The notes beneath the pieces are model-generated. The model was not told the origin of the DNA. It did not search any database and saw only the letters and a list, made by a program, of their open reading frames with translations. Shown here piece by piece: positions 53,801-64,000 of a DNA stretch of 64,000 nucleotides (position 1 is the stretch's first letter; every line of letters starts with the position of its first letter). The stretch comes from Xiphias gladius. Lineage: Eukaryota > Chordata > Actinopteri > Istiophoriformes > Xiphiidae. The DNA is taken from assembly GCF_016859285.1 (NCBI RefSeq), contig NC_053414.1, positions 12,773,517-12,837,516 of the forward strand, written 5' to 3'. The translations under genes and the position numbers were made by a program.

Positions 53801-55425
53801 GACTCAAAGTGCAGAAGTGAGAAGGATGATGGCTTTGTTAGAGTTACATTTAAGACTGAAAAAGGTAAGAGACATAGGTACATTGATTACAAAAAGAATG
53901 TATAGCTCTAATACGATGTACGATATAGTCGTATTCGCCTAAAATGAACAACTAGATGTTCGAGCTAATTTATTTGCAAAAACCATTCCTATGTGAAATT
54001 GTCTGGTCAAGCAATCTATAAAATTCTTGCCATTTTCACACCATTTTTTGTTGGGTAAAAATATGGTTAAGATTTTCCTTGACTGAACATAATTGAATGT
54101 AGCTGTACACTCTTATCATCCATCTAAAAAGAGAGGAATTTCAGGATACATGAAATACCTCAAATGTTTATACACTATACTTCCATTATGCCATCATCAT
54201 ACACTTACTTACACTACAGGTCTTAGAATAACTCATTAGAAAAACTCATAAATTAAATTTACATAATGAAGTATTTTCTTTTAACTGCTTCAAAGACACA
54301 GGCAGACATTAATGGCCATTTTAATGCTGTTTGAACAAGAAAAACATAATTTAAGCTTGTGATTGAGATACCTAACACCTTCTTTTTACATATTACAGTC
54401 AAGAGACTGAACACTCCAGATTACCGCCATTACTTGAAACTGTGGAACCAGGAGACCAAGCCTAAACTAGAGAAAACAAAAGACCTCCCCAAGCTGAATC
54501 AGGTGAGATTTCAGCCTCTCTACTGATTTCTATGTACAGTATGTATATAAGAAACTAAGTAGTCAACAGTGGAGTATAGCTCACCTTATGTTCTCCCCTT
54601 CAGACCCAGTTCATTGAGCTTTGCAAGACCCTCTACAGCATGTTCAGTGAGGATGTTGCAGAACAGGAGCTCTATCACGCCACAGCCACAGTCACCAGTT
54701 TGCTTCTGGAAATGGGAGAGGTGGGAAAGCTCTTCTCCTCCTCCTCTAGTAGAAGGGACCACAACACGGAGGGGAAATCAGAGCCGTGCATGTATATGAG
54801 AGATATGAGAGAAACGACAGATCCCAAAGCCACCGAGGAGGCCGGGCCTGACGACGTGTTCCAGCAGAGGGACCAGGAAGACGCTTTTGTCCGTGCAGGT
54901 CTGGAGAGCAAGCCGAGCCCCTGTGAGGAGGGGAAAGGGGACGAAGGGAGCGAGCAGCTGCCACCTATGCAAGACATCAAGCTGGAGGACTCGTCTCCCA
55001 AAGACACAGGCATATCCTCTGCCATGCTCATCTCAGATGATGAGACCAAAGATGACACTTCAATGTCATCTTACTCAGTGCTCAGCGCAGGCTCCCACGA
55101 GCTGGATGAAAAGCTGCAGTGTGAGGACATTGCAGACGACACGGTGCTTGTGCGCAGCGACGACGGCGCCGACGGTGAAAGAAGTAACCGGCCTCGCGGC
55201 AGTGGACCCCTGGAGAGAGGGCTGCCCCACAGCACTAGCATTGACAAAGACTGGGCCATCACGTTTGAGCAGTTCCTGGCCTCCGTGCTCACCGAGCAGG
55301 CCCTGGTGCAATATTTTGAGAAGCCAGTGGAGGTGGCAGCTCGTATAACTAATGCCAAGAATGTGCGCAAAGTGGGGCGCCCCCTGCTGTCAACAAGTGA
55401 CTATGAGATCTCCCTATCTGGCTAA
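29847..55425 (+). CDS. tbc1d9: TBC1D9, GRAM-TBC-EF-hand Rab GTPase-activating protein
   Basis: A complete gene, 1292 residues predicted (human about 1266). Exons: 29847-29967, 37433-37543, 39646-39764, 40944-41172, 42378-42639, 43294-43501, 44774-44980, 45107-45271, 45741-45891, 47915-48129, 48253-48370, 48662-48947, 49198-49327, 49782-49880, 50173-50241, 50766-51006, 51199-51264, 51787-51873, 53796-53864, 54399-54502, 54604-55425. All phases agree. The start [18 protein letters not shown] matches the family. GRAM domains lie at about 145-215 and 290-380. The TBC domain (about 510-720) keeps the arginine finger in IERDLHR (Arg561) and the glutamine finger in YCQ (Gln596), so Rab-GAP activity should be intact. 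An EF-hand loop [12 protein letters not shown] begins near residue 894. The acidic, serine-rich tail has [11 protein letters not shown] and ends DYEISLSG. The first intron is about 7.5 kb. The tail exon differs most from human, as expected. TBC1D9 rather than TBC1D9B or TBC1D8, on likeness and on the neighbours rnf150 and ucp1. Confidence 0.96.
30698..30734. repeat. (GAG)n trinucleotide repeat
   Basis: About ten GAG units in tbc1d9 intron 1, non-coding. Confidence 0.85.
31463..31745 (+). repeat. Dispersed repeat (GGTTCCCAAC... type)
   Basis: CAGAGGTTCCCAACGTTTTTGCTTGTTACGCC at the left and GGCAACCCCTTTACA further right are typical of a common fish repeat. A related copy in the opposite orientation lies at 32975-33295. 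In tbc1d9 intron 1. Confidence 0.5.
32200..32620. other. GC-richer non-coding block in tbc1d9 intron 1
   Basis: Stands out from the A/T-rich intron by its composition and lack of repeats. It includes an octamer-like TTATGTAAATG near 32223 and CATAAATCTGCATATTC near 32348. Overlapping open frames on both strands lack family resemblance. Could be a regulatory element; not established. Confidence 0.3.
32975..33295 (-). repeat. Dispersed repeat, inverted relative to 31463-31745
   Basis: GACCCTCTGAGGGGTCGTAAGGGGGTCATGAG and the right end GCCAAAAAGACTGGGAACCATTG are the reverse-complement type of the repeat at 31463. Confidence 0.5.
33300..37432 (+). other. Rest of tbc1d9 intron 1, no gene recognised
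   Basis: Unique-looking intronic sequence up to exon 2. It holds the perfect 18-bp palindrome CTCCCCTTTAAAGGGGAG (36488-36505) and short homopolymer runs. No exon-like frame was found. Confidence 0.5.
38038..38222 (+). repeat. Fish repeat A, right-end fragment
   Basis: ATTCAGTTTACTAACACAGA through GATCAAGATTGTTGATTAATTTTCTGATC to ATTTCAGCTCT matches the right part of the copy at 39139-39512. In tbc1d9 intron 2. Confidence 0.6.
39139..39512 (+). repeat. Fish repeat A, near full copy
   Basis: Begins GGGGCTGCAACTAATGAT and ends ATTGTTTCAGCTCTAAT, with internal GTCTATAAAAGCTAGAAAATAG and CCAAAGATATTCAATTTACA. Lies 130 bases before tbc1d9 exon 3. Confidence 0.75.
40527..40803 (-). CDS. Unrecognised exon-like open frame on the opposite strand in tbc1d9 intron 3
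   Basis: Reading right to left, a strong acceptor (CTTTTTTCAG, ending at about 40804) is followed by an open frame starting GluLysMetArg and running about 90 codons to a stop near 40529. The segment has non-repetitive, protein-like composition ([55 protein letters not shown]). No simple-sequence bias is seen. I do not recognise a family. It could be the last exon of a nested antisense gene, a retrocopy fragment, or part of a mobile element. No partner exon was found. A long non-coding tail (about 40000-40526) could be its 3' UTR. Confidence 0.35.
41515..41800. repeat. Retroposon-like fragment
   Basis: CTTGTCCCCGAGGGGGAAATTTGTCTTGCAGTC is typical of the 3' ends of fish non-LTR elements, recognised from memory. 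In tbc1d9 intron 4. Confidence 0.4.
43895..44190. repeat. Dispersed repeat (ACCACTTTCTGATAAGGCACCATTTAT type)
   Basis: CACTTTCTGATAAGGCACCATTTATAAAGGC and TTATTAATGGTTAATAAG are landmarks of a common fish repeat. In tbc1d9 intron 6. The 44330-44460 stretch with GCTAACGTCAGC-type pieces may be another relic. Confidence 0.4.
47720..47786 (+). repeat. 3' tail of a fish non-LTR retrotransposon
   Basis: GCTGTGACACTTGAATTTCCC followed by GGGGATCAATAAAGTTTATCT is the common tail of fish LINE-type elements (ending in AATAAAGT-ATCT). In tbc1d9 intron 9, 130 bases before exon 10. Confidence 0.6.
52455..52800. repeat. Dispersed repeat with internal GTCGCTAGATT/GCGAC motifs
   Basis: ATTGTTGCCAACTAAACACC, TTTGTCGCTAGATTTACCAAC and AAGCGACAAATCTAGAGAC form an imperfect inverted pair. 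I recognise a common fish repeat from memory. It continues into CACACCTCTCTATGTG sequence and is followed at 53018-53085 by the segment shared with 16966-17045. In tbc1d9 intron 18 (51874-53795). Confidence 0.45.
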
Positions 55426-56620
55426 AGTCGCACCGGAGATTTCACACAAAGACTTGTGCTGTTTTAAAAGGGAAACACAATTATCAGTCGGTGGTGTAAA
55501 AATGTATCAGTGAGTTTTAGAGGAGAATGAGGATAAAATGTAAAATGTATGTGTATGATAGTTGAATGAACGTGACCAAAAACCGCTCTTAGCAATGTAT
55601 TTTACCAGATGTGAAAGACTTTTATTATAACAATCACTAGATTCTGTCCAGCTAAGAGGGAACAGGACATTAATATTAAGGATTTGCTCAGAAGAAATCT
55701 GTGTGTACATGTAGTAGCTGTACTTTATAAGACATTATGCATAGGTGTTAATATTGTAATCTCTAGTACTCTTAGGCTATGTAGATGTAAATGTCCACAG
55801 ATACAGTCCAGCTCCAAACTGGGATATTGATAGTCTACAGTACGTACGATCACCTAAGATTATATCTGGTCAAACTATTGCTTCCTTACTTTACGATTCC
55901 ATTTGCTGCTAATCAAGACTTCTTTTGTTTCTCATTAGAGGACAATATGGAAAAATACAAAACAAACCTGTGGAAATTCAATGGCAGAGCGAATTTTCAC
56001 GTGTGATCATGTAACCTCTGTTTAGCTCCGCATCACGTTAATGCAATGTGTCACTTTTACTAGAAACTGTTTTTCACACACATGCCTATGACTTCCTGGA
56101 TAGTCACCTCCCAAAATAATGTTCCCAATAATTCCTCCAGTTTATTTTCTAAGGATACTACTACTAATAATTATAACAATGATGGAAACAGCACAAAAAA
56201 TGATACAAGCGCAATTCTGTCAAAAACGTTTCGATGGTTCAGGAACTCAAAGGAAGGTTTGTGTTCTAAGAAAAGATCGCTACACTAAGAAAATGCTTTT
56301 TAATGAAGAGCCTGCACTTTTTTTTTTTTAATGTTTACAACAGTGTGATCCACTAATCTGTATTTGCTTGCCTTTTGCTTAGCTATTGTTGTCTGCACTC
56401 CCAACTGAAATGTTGCCCTTTTTCTCTTTTCTTTTTTTAAAAAAACATTTTTACCTTTTCGCGCTGTAACTTTTTTTTTTTTTTTTTTACATTGCTGTTT
56501 TTAAGTTGTTTTTATGTGAACACTTTTTATTTTAAATGTCCAGGTGTTATAACCCTGGATTCTGATGCATTGTGTATCATTCCAATCTAATTAAAAATTA
56601 CAGTTTGATTGATTCAATGC
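55426..56620 (+). other. tbc1d9: 3' UTR of tbc1d9
   Basis: Follows the TAA at 55423-55425. The best polyadenylation signal is ATTAAA at 56590-56595, followed by a GT-rich stretch. A/T-rich with a T17 run near 56470. No coding frame. Confidence 0.55.
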
Positions 56621-57016
56621 TGCACAGTACATTGCCTCAAGCCTTTTTTTTATTGGCTTCATCAGATTCAGTGCCACTATGAGGGTAGTGCAGAGTGTTA
56701 CTGCCATCTGCTGGAAGATCATTTAAGCTACCAATCTCCATTTTCCTTAAGACATGAGTTTTAGCCACATTAAAATATGGTTTAACACAGGCAAAAACAG
56801 CATTATCATTTGTTACTTTTCAACTAGTTTTAAAACGTCTGTTATTTAATTAAACTAAATCACAGTTTGTAGTTGATGTTTTACAGTAGCTCTAGATTTA
56901 CAGCCTAGCCAGAGAATAAATCAAACATACCTGGATTCACAAATTTTGGAGGGAGATCTGAGCTTTTCTATCCTTCTAGCGCTGACATTTATAAGTGCCG
57001 GTGACTGTCTAGTACA

Positions 57017-57440
57017 GTGATGATATGTAACTAGGTACATTTCCACAAAAACTGTACTCAGGTACAATATACTACACTTTATACCTACACTTTAACTGAC
57101 TTTTGCTATGTTATGTTACTTTATACTTATTGTATAATCCACTGAATTCCAGAAGGAAATATTCTTTTTTTTTTTTTACACCTTAAATTAGTAGTTACAT
57201 TGCAGATTAAGATTTTACATAAAAAACACATGATCGGTTTATGAAATAAAACTACTCTTTAAATTATTTAAAATGTTCTCCACCTCTATCAGCTGCAACA
57301 TCAAAATGTTGCTTATGTTAGTGTATTGGTTACAAAAATCCAATAATGTTACACTGACAAGGGCCATTTTGCTGCATCATAAGAACTTTCATTTTTGCTG
57401 CTTAAGTAAAGGATCTGAAAAAAACTTCTTCCACCACTGA
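57017..57440 (+). repeat. Fish repeat B, near full copy
   Basis: Starts GTGATGATATGTAACTAGGTACATTT, contains TACTTTATACTTATTG, AATTCCAGAAGGAAATATT and TTTACATAAAAAACACATGATC, and ends AAGTAAAGGATCTGAAAAAAACTTCTTCCACCACTGA. Intergenic between tbc1d9 and ucp1. Confidence 0.75.
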
Positions 57441-59700
57441 TCTTGTAAAACCTGGGTGTTAATGCAGCATCATGTTCACTATGAAAATACATGCACAACT
57501 ATCTTGTTCCAGTGCAGTTCATAAAACAAACTCTTAAAGGACTTGAAGCACTGCCATCTGCTCCTGTTCAAGTTTCCTCTTTATGATATTAAGAAAGTAA
57601 AACATATTGACAACAAATAATTTGTCAGGTTTTTTTTCCGTTTGTTTAAAGGAGACGATTTGGACTCAAAACATTGCTCTTTCTTAATATGATAACGAGG
57701 AAATTTTAACTGGAGCAGAAGGAAGTGTTTTGAGCCCTTTATGACAAAGACAACAGCAATGTGTGCCTTGGACACAACTGTATTTAACCTCAGTTGGTTA
57801 CAGGGCCTCTCTTTCTCTCCCTCTGCGGACCAAACACACTCTGGGGATGTGGCTCGGGGTCGACCAATCACGGCTCAGTGAGCTCATTCACAGCAGGACT
57901 CTCGGCGGATTAAACAGAGGCATCCCCTCTCAGACACAGGGAAAACTGGCAATGATTAATCAGTCAGGAACGCTGTGTGTTAAACCTGGATAAATGAAAT
58001 GTTACTCACATTCCTAGGGTCTCACACCCGGCTTTCCATAGTTAGTGGAAAGAACAACATAACAACATTAAGGTAATGTCAGTGTCACCTAATTTTTAAT
58101 AAACTGACAGATTTGGTTCCATGATAACTCTTACGTCTCCGCCCGCTAAGCCATGTAGGTCCTGCCACCACGGTGAACTGTGTGGGACATTATGGAATCT
58201 TTGTCGATCTCTGTGCAGACACATTAATATAAACCTAAAACTCAAAAGCAATAAATAGAAAAATCCTTCTAATACCATAGAATCCTCCAACAAAGTAGAG
58301 GATCGATAGTAATAAATTTATGAGTATATAATATATGATAAAATATAAATCAAAAAAAGATGGGACACTTAGAAGCTCTAGAGCTGCTTCGTTTAGCATA
58401 TGTTGTGCTTTAATTTTCTCAACCACAAAATCTTGTTTTTAAATTTCCAAATGTATATTATTGTCATTTTTAAAATTATTATTAAACACTAAAACATTCA
58501 AACTCGATATACTAATTCAGTCTAAACAACAACCCTGCAATAAATCCTACCTTCATGAAGGTTATACTGAGAGGTGTTTCTATTATTTCGTCTACATTGT
58601 TTAGTATATTAGGTTATCAAAGGCAGTTGACTACATATTAGAAGTACCACCCAGTGCAATTTAATAGCACCACAAACTACGGTTGTATCGACACCTCTCT
58701 CAAGCATTTTCAACAAAAACAAAGGTAGGACTTACTGCACTACATTAGTTTTAGCTAGGTGTACCTAATCAACTTGCAGCCAAGTGTATTTGGGAATAAG
58801 GGCACATTTGCATGTTCCCGTTTTCTTCTTTCCAAAAATCTAATTTTCCCATAATCCCCATACGGTTAAGGGCTGAATTTAGGGCAAGGTATTATGAAAC
58901 AGGCACCACCCGTGCTAAACTGCTGAGAGGCCAAACACGGTGTGATGCAAAGTTCTTATCTGCTCCATAATGACCCTTGCTCACCAGTTCGCGTCACGGC
59001 TCTCCCACCCCTGAGATATAACAAAAAAAAATGTGTGTCTGGTGTCCGACTGTGACTGTTAAAGAAAAAATCAGACATGAACAACAGTGTATAACTGGGT
59101 TTAAATGAACTCACGGGCACCTCCTGCGTGATACAACACCTCTGCTACAAAAGTGAAAGGGCAGTGTGGGGGTTTGTCTATGAAGACCACTGAAGACACC
59201 TTCACTAAGCCAATCAGCTCCAAATGCTTTCCCTGTCGTTCACACATCTCTTCTGTCATTGGCTCAGAGCAAGCACAAGCCTCCAACGAACCTGACCGAT
59301 AGTGTTTTATTATAACTCTTCTTAAGCGCAGACACTTGGTCTAATGAAGTAAATAATGACTTAATATTGAGTCAGTGGCAGACGCAGGACAGATGGAAAG
59401 CCTGCAGACATCTCCAGTTTCTTCTTAGCGTACTGAATGCCAATGTGAAGTCAAGGCAAGAAAATAACATTTACAAATATTGATGATAGTTTATGGACGC
59501 TTCTGAAAATATGCCACAATTTGGATGAAAAGATACTGGGGTTACAGTCACAGAATGGAGAGGCAAAATAGTTGTTTTTCTGAAAAGTGCCTGCACTGTG
59601 GGGTAAATTGAACATTGACTTTCTGACAGTCGGTGGACTTTGATTTGACCCGGGTGTACAGGAGTACAGTAACGCCTCTCTGTGGATGTCATAAATAAAA
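57441..59700. other. tbc1d9-ucp1 spacer, nothing recognised
   Basis: No coding frames with family resemblance. About 57780-57990 is GC-richer and free of recognised repeats; it could hold ucp1 regulatory sequence, but no specific site can be defended. Confidence 0.45.
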
Positions 59701-59713
59701 GCCAGCCAGAGAA

Positions 59714-59848
59714 TATATAAATGCAGAGCAAAAGATGCTTCTCTCCTTCATGTGAAGTGGGGCCCTTTATGGATTATAACCTGGCCTATCAAATACTGCC
59801 CGGCAACAAACAACCAAGGATCAAAAGGAACCTTACATTTTAGACAAT
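59714..59848 (+). promoter_or_regulatory. ucp1: ucp1 TATA box and probable non-coding first exon
   Basis: TATATAA at 59714-59720 stands about 345 bases before the ucp1 ATG. From about 59745 a leader would run to a good donor (GACAAT|GTAAGT, ending 59848). The acceptor GGCAGCAG at 60047-60054 would then place the ATG at 60060, five bases into the next exon. Inferred from motifs only. Confidence 0.45.
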
Positions 59849-60059
59849 GTAAGTATGTTTGAAATTTTTACAATTAATCTCCTCTTTTACTGCCGGCTCA
59901 TAAAAGATATCATCGTTCACTGACATCTCAGTTTTACAGATAAAAGATTTGCATATGGGGTTAAAGTTTATATCGTGGTTTTCCTACAAGAGAGTCCAAC
60001 GCTGACTTGCTTCTGCACGTGTGTCTCTGTGTGCGTACCTGTCACCGGCAGCAGGAAAC

Positions 60060-61951
60060 ATGGTAGGACTCAAACCCTCAGATGTTCCCCCTCCACTGGG
60101 GGTGAAGATGGCGAGTGCTGGAGCAGCAGCCTGTATAGCTGACATTGTCACATTTCCTCTGGACACGGCCAAAGTCAGACTACAGGTATCTGTGCAGTAA
60201 TACTGGCAAAGAAGGACAAAGATTATTCACGCGTTACTGGTATCACAAGACCTATGACATGTTTTCTTCACATTTACTAAAATGCACCAGGTATTACATT
60301 GCAATTATAATGATTAGCTACCCAATTTGAAATAAACGACTTAGGAACACAGTGTGATGTTGGCTACTATTGACCGACCAGGTCGACTTTCAGCTTTGTC
60401 CGCCTCAATACCACTAAATCAATTATACTCATCGACGCTTCTGTAGCTACATGCTGCACCTTTTCTTCTTGAGGTTGTCCTACTTTTGTGCTGTGAAACC
60501 GGTCTTAGCCTTGAGTACAATCTGTGACCACAGATTCAGGGCGAGAAGAAAGCAGTGGAAGGCATCCGGTACAGAGGGGTGTTTGGGACAATCAGCACCA
60601 TGATCCGAACAGAGGGGCCCAAGTCTCTGTACAACGGGCTGGTAGCCGGTCTGCAGAGACAAGTGTGCTTCGCTTCCATCAGAATCGGCCTCTATGACAA
60701 TGTCAAAAATTTCTACACAGGTGGAAAAGACAGTAAGTGATTGCAGTACTTTTAAAGTACAAGCAAGCTTTTGTTTTTTTTAATGACATATTTCTTTATA
60801 TATCATATCCCCGGTAACAGAAATGGTGAATTAAAATCATGAATTTAAATGTCCCATGAAACATGCATGTCAAGTGAATTTTATTTGTACAGCCCACAAT
60901 CACAAACCCGTGTTTCAAGGGGCTTTATAACCTGTACAGCCTGTACATCAACAAGAGGAAAAACAAAACAGAAACACTGTAACATAGGAAAAAAGCCAGA
61001 CACCTTAGGAAGAGCATCGTGGAGGGATCCCTCCTCCACTACAGCCAGATGTGCAGCAGCTGCTGTTTGTACAATAAAGACAGAAGTAACAGCAGCAGAA
61101 GTCTCATATTGAGATACAATTTCAATGCTAAATAAATAAAGTACACAGCGTGTAATATTAAGTGCATGTTAGGTGTAGTAAGAGTTTCAGCCAAAGTGTA
61201 TGAAGACCTGAGGGCAGTGACACTGACGTTGTGAGAATTGAGACTCAGGGTTTGTTTTGTTTTTGTTGTTGTTGTTGTTGTTGTTGTATAGATAGAAAAG
61301 CATATTTTCGTGCTGTTCTGAAACCTTTTACCTAAGTAAAAGTATCAATATCACCATGACAAGGACACTCACGTTCAAGTCCTGCACTCGAAATCGTGCT
61401 TAAGTAAAAGCACATGCAACTACCGGTGGCTGTTCCTGTCTTTTCGTCTCCAGACCCGGGCGTGCTGGTGCGTATCCTGGCCGGCTGCACCACGGGTGCC
61501 ATGGCAGTGTCCTTTGCGCAGCCCACCGACGTGGTCAAGGTTCGCTTCCAAGCCCAGGTGAACCTGGACGGCGTGGCTCGTCGCTACAGTGGCACCATGC
61601 AGGCCTACAAACACATCTTCCAGAATGAGGGCTTACGTGGACTCTGGAAAGGTGCCGCGGAGGAAGCGCGCTTCGAAATGTCATGCTCTCTTGGGTCTCG
61701 CCTGACATGAAAGTAAGACCCAGAATAGCTTTGCAGCTGATGAGTAAAGTGCGGTTTTTGTTTTTTGTTTTTTTTTATTCCTTTCCGGCTTCTTTAGGCA
61801 CCCTACCCAACATCACAAGAAACGCACTGGTCAACTGCACAGAGCTGGTTACGTACGACCTGATCAAGGAGGCCATTCTTAAACATAACCTGTTGTCAGG
61901 TGAGAGAGAGGGAGAGAGAGAGAGAGCACCCACGCACGTGTGAGATACAGT

Positions 61952-61984
<33 letters not shown>

Positions 61985-62651
61985 TCAATGCCGTCCCAGA
62001 CAGACAGACAGCTGATTGGGCAGAAGTCCACACACCCTCTCAGCCCCTTTAGCTCCTCCACAGATGATAACGGCACACATGCCGGTACAGAACACGGCTT
62101 AACCCCCCGGTTGGTTAATAAGACATTTGCCCCTTTCACACGTTTACACCCCCCCGACGCCGGTTTTCCGTGAACAAAGGCCCGGGTCCACGGCCCCTTT
62201 CCGCCTCTCTCCGCAGACAACCTGCCGTGCCACTTTGTGTCCGCGTTCGGCGCCGGCTTCGTCACCACGGTGATTGCCTCCCCGGTGGACGTGGTGAAGA
62301 CCAGGTACATGAACTCACCCCCGGGCCAGTACAGGAGCGCCGTCAACTGTGCCTGGACCATGCTGACCAAAGAGGGCCCGACCGCGTTCTACAAAGGGTG
62401 AGCGCTTTCTGCCCGAACCCCGCCGCACCTTTATTCGTTATGATTGAAAATATATATATATTCAAGCAATGAAAACCTGAGCCGTTGTTCTTCACTTCGA
62501 GCCTCTGACCTCGTCTTGTTTTTTTTTGTTTTGTAGATTTGTGCCCTCATTTCTGAGGTTGGGATCGTGGAATGTCGTGATGTTCGTGTCGTTCGAGCAA
62601 ATCAAGAGGGCCATGATGGTCACCAAGAAGCGGATCGAGGCCCCGAATTGA
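60060..62651 (+). CDS. ucp1: UCP1, mitochondrial uncoupling protein
   Basis: An inner-membrane mitochondrial carrier that dissipates the proton gradient; in fish, which lack brown fat, its role is less settled. Exons: 60060-60185, 60534-60732, 61454-61651, 61798-61899, 62217-62397 and 62537-62651. All phases agree, giving 306 residues, the usual fish length. Three carrier repeats each have a Px[DE]xx[KR] signature: [11 protein letters not shown] (Pro33), [11 protein letters not shown] (Pro132) and [11 protein letters not shown] (Pro231). The start [12 protein letters not shown] and the last-exon [12 protein letters not shown] and FEQIKRAMM are typical of UCP1-UCP3. Placement next to tbc1d9 indicates UCP1, since UCP2/UCP3 lie elsewhere. 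Intron 1 is short (348 bases). Introns 2 and 4 carry repeats. No breaks. Confidence 0.96.
60875..61112 (+). repeat. Abundant fish interspersed repeat in ucp1 intron 2
   Basis: TTTTATTTGTACAGCCCACAATCACAAA, GGGGCTTTATAACCTGTACA, ACACCTTAGGAAGAGCATC and GGAGGGATCCCTCCTCC are the ordered landmarks of a repeat very common in spiny-rayed fish (recognised from memory). Not coding in spite of the open frame. Confidence 0.7.
61264..61287. repeat. (GTT)n microsatellite
   Basis: About eight GTT units in ucp1 intron 2. Confidence 0.85.
61325..61412 (-). repeat. Fish repeat B fragment
   Basis: CTAAGTAAAAGTATCAATATCACCATGACAAGG and GTCCTGCACTCGAAATCGTGCTTAAGTAAAAGCAC match the left arm of the repeat-B family. 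Ends 40 bases before ucp1 exon 3. Confidence 0.6.
61901..61982. repeat. (GA)n and (CA)n microsatellites in ucp1 intron 4
   Basis: A GA-rich run (61901-61926) begins right at the exon-4 donor, and a pure AC run follows (61953-61982). Confidence 0.9.
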
Positions 62652-63115
62652 GTTTAGTGCTTCAAAGTTTGACTGAAAAAAAAACACCACTGGATGAAGA
62701 AACCTAATGTGTACCAATTCGGGTTTTTTTTTGTTTGTTTTTTTTAGCTTTATTCAACAATCTTCTTGTCCTGTGGTGACAAAGAGGACAACCCTTTTTT
62801 TAAAAAAAAGAGGAGTACTGGACAGTCTACCTTGTGTTTGACTTCATGTTCAACTCCTGTATCAAGAAGACACACACCGCTCCTTTCATATTTATAAATT
62901 TGTCATAATGAGCCCATTCCAAATAGTTTGGGAGTGAATGATATGAACACAAGCTTGTGATAACCTCCTCTGGGAAGTGGGGTTTGCACTTTAAGACCTG
63001 TGACTCTAAATCTGCCAGTCATACATTTCAGGCAGCTTTAACCAGTGCAGGTTTTTATATTAAAAAAAAAAAAACAATACCGGTGCCACAATAAAATGTA
63101 AAACATGATTATGTA
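62652..63115 (+). terminator. ucp1: ucp1 3' UTR and polyadenylation signal
   Basis: The TGA is at 62649-62651. AATAAA at 63090-63095 is the first good polyadenylation signal, giving a 3' UTR of about 460 bases. Confidence 0.6.
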
Positions 63116-63215
63116 AAGCTTAAAATATATTTGACCTGTTTTACACACACTGTGCTTGCTTCTTTCACTTGCCCCTACAACACATGGACACAAAACACAT
63201 TTCAAAACATCTAAC

Positions 63216-64000
63216 TGTATTTATTAACTCAGGGCAAGTTGTGTAAATCATTACAGAACTTCCTCAAAAGCAAATCACAGCATTAAAATAGCAGGTAATG
63301 AAAACGCAGTATCAGTCGTCAGGCATACATATTTATGGAAAGCAGGCGAACAACGTTTTTTGAGCTCCACATCATTATCATTAGATAATACAGGTGGCAT
63401 TAATGGTATCAGTGGGGACCTGTTAAACCATGCGCAACCATTCAGATGAGAAACCCCACGGTGGAATTCATTCCTTACATTAGGCTTCAGCCATGGTCTC
63501 CAGACATAAATATCCAATTCCTGAGCAGGACAATTGTGAGAACAAACACAAACAAGACAGAAAAAAATACGGTAGTTAATCGCCATTTTTCAATAACTGT
63601 CTGTAAACTGCAACAATTTGGCTACTTGCTCACTGAAAGTGCTTCTACGCTCACAAACGACAGAGCTGTTCGTATCACCCCAGTCCTCTGCAGCAGCTCT
63701 CATTTCCCCTTCATGAAGTACAATTAGCCCCTGGAATGGTCATTTCTGAGGTATAGGGTGGTAGATTCTTGCTCTACTTTTAAAACAATTAAGTATGACT
63801 ATAACAAGAACAGAACATGACTAATGAACCACAAAACCAAATATAAGAGGATTCATTTGTTTGAATTTTTGAGGAATGTGAGTGTTTAAATGTTCCGCGC
63901 TGGTTATGCAGAACCTTGCTGCCTTCTTACACCTGATCAAACAATGCCAGGGGCTTTGGAGAAATCGGGGGGGGACCATAATAACCCTTTAAAATACTTT
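63216..64000 (-). other. Possible 3' UTR of a convergent gene
   Basis: The - strand reads GTTAATAAATACAG at about 63216-63229, an AATAAA signal. The following (leftward-transcribed) sequence to the window edge has no coding exon. In vertebrates ELMOD2 neighbours UCP1, so this may be the end of elmod2; that identity is inference only. Confidence 0.25.

Noticed and set aside
54675-55370. Antisense and alternative-frame open frames of up to 153 codons
   Set aside because: Shadows of the long, GC-rich last tbc1d9 exon.
61683-61943. Open frame around ucp1 exon 4 starting in intron 3
   Set aside because: Only the part from 61798 is coding. The upstream part is intron, since the acceptor TTCTTTAG and the phase fit the carrier sequence.
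61879-62370. 163-codon frame on the - strand in ucp1
   Set aside because: Crosses the CA repeat and lies antisense to ucp1 exon 5; no recognisable domain.

Overview
The window is from a bony fish nuclear genome, most likely a percomorph (spiny-rayed) teleost. Three things point there. The genes are vertebrate, with GT-AG introns. Their order, rnf150 - tbc1d9 - ucp1 on one strand, matches the human 4q31 neighbourhood (RNF150, TBC1D9, UCP1). The introns and spacers carry interspersed repeats that I recognise from memory as abundant in spiny-rayed fish, plus many decayed Tc1-like transposons.

Layout, all main genes on the + strand: (1) 1-16.1 kb, the 3' part of rnf150, a PA-TM-RING ubiquitin ligase; six exons from the end of the PA domain to the stop at 11219, then a long candidate 3' UTR. 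(2) 17.8-26.5 kb, an extra gene between rnf150 and tbc1d9: three exons encode a complete AIMP1/EMAP-II-type tRNA-binding C-terminal domain, and an upstream exon with an intact Tc1-transposase DNA-binding domain joins it in frame through a plausible GT-AG intron. (3) 29.0-56.6 kb, tbc1d9, a complete 21-exon gene predicted to encode 1292 residues (two GRAM domains, a Rab-GAP TBC domain, an EF hand), starting in a CpG-rich promoter. (4) 59.7-63.1 kb, ucp1, a complete mitochondrial carrier of 306 residues in six coding exons, with a TATA box and a probable non-coding first exon. After 63.2 kb there may be the 3' end of a gene on the opposite strand.

The most unusual item is the candidate host-transposase fusion gene at 18054-25758. 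Its predicted 349-residue product has a Tc1 paired-like helix-turn-helix DNA-binding region (with a GRP linker) where AIMP1 normally has its coiled-coil N terminus. The start codon lies in a YY1/TISU-type element (CAAGATGGCGGA) next to a perfect NRF1 palindrome, as in housekeeping promoters. Every other Tc1 relic nearby (18.7, 20.2-20.5, 21.5-23.5, 25.3-25.5, 25.8 kb) has stops or frameshifts, while the fused exon is open for 168 codons. The splice joining is inferred from phase and splice-site sequence; no transcript was seen.

The genes do not form a pathway. Rnf150 is a membrane ubiquitin ligase, Tbc1d9 a vesicle-traffic Rab-GAP, Ucp1 a mitochondrial proton/anion carrier and Aimp1 a tRNA/synthetase-complex factor. 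Exon coordinates were worked out by hand from reading frame, splice sites and remembered family sequence.
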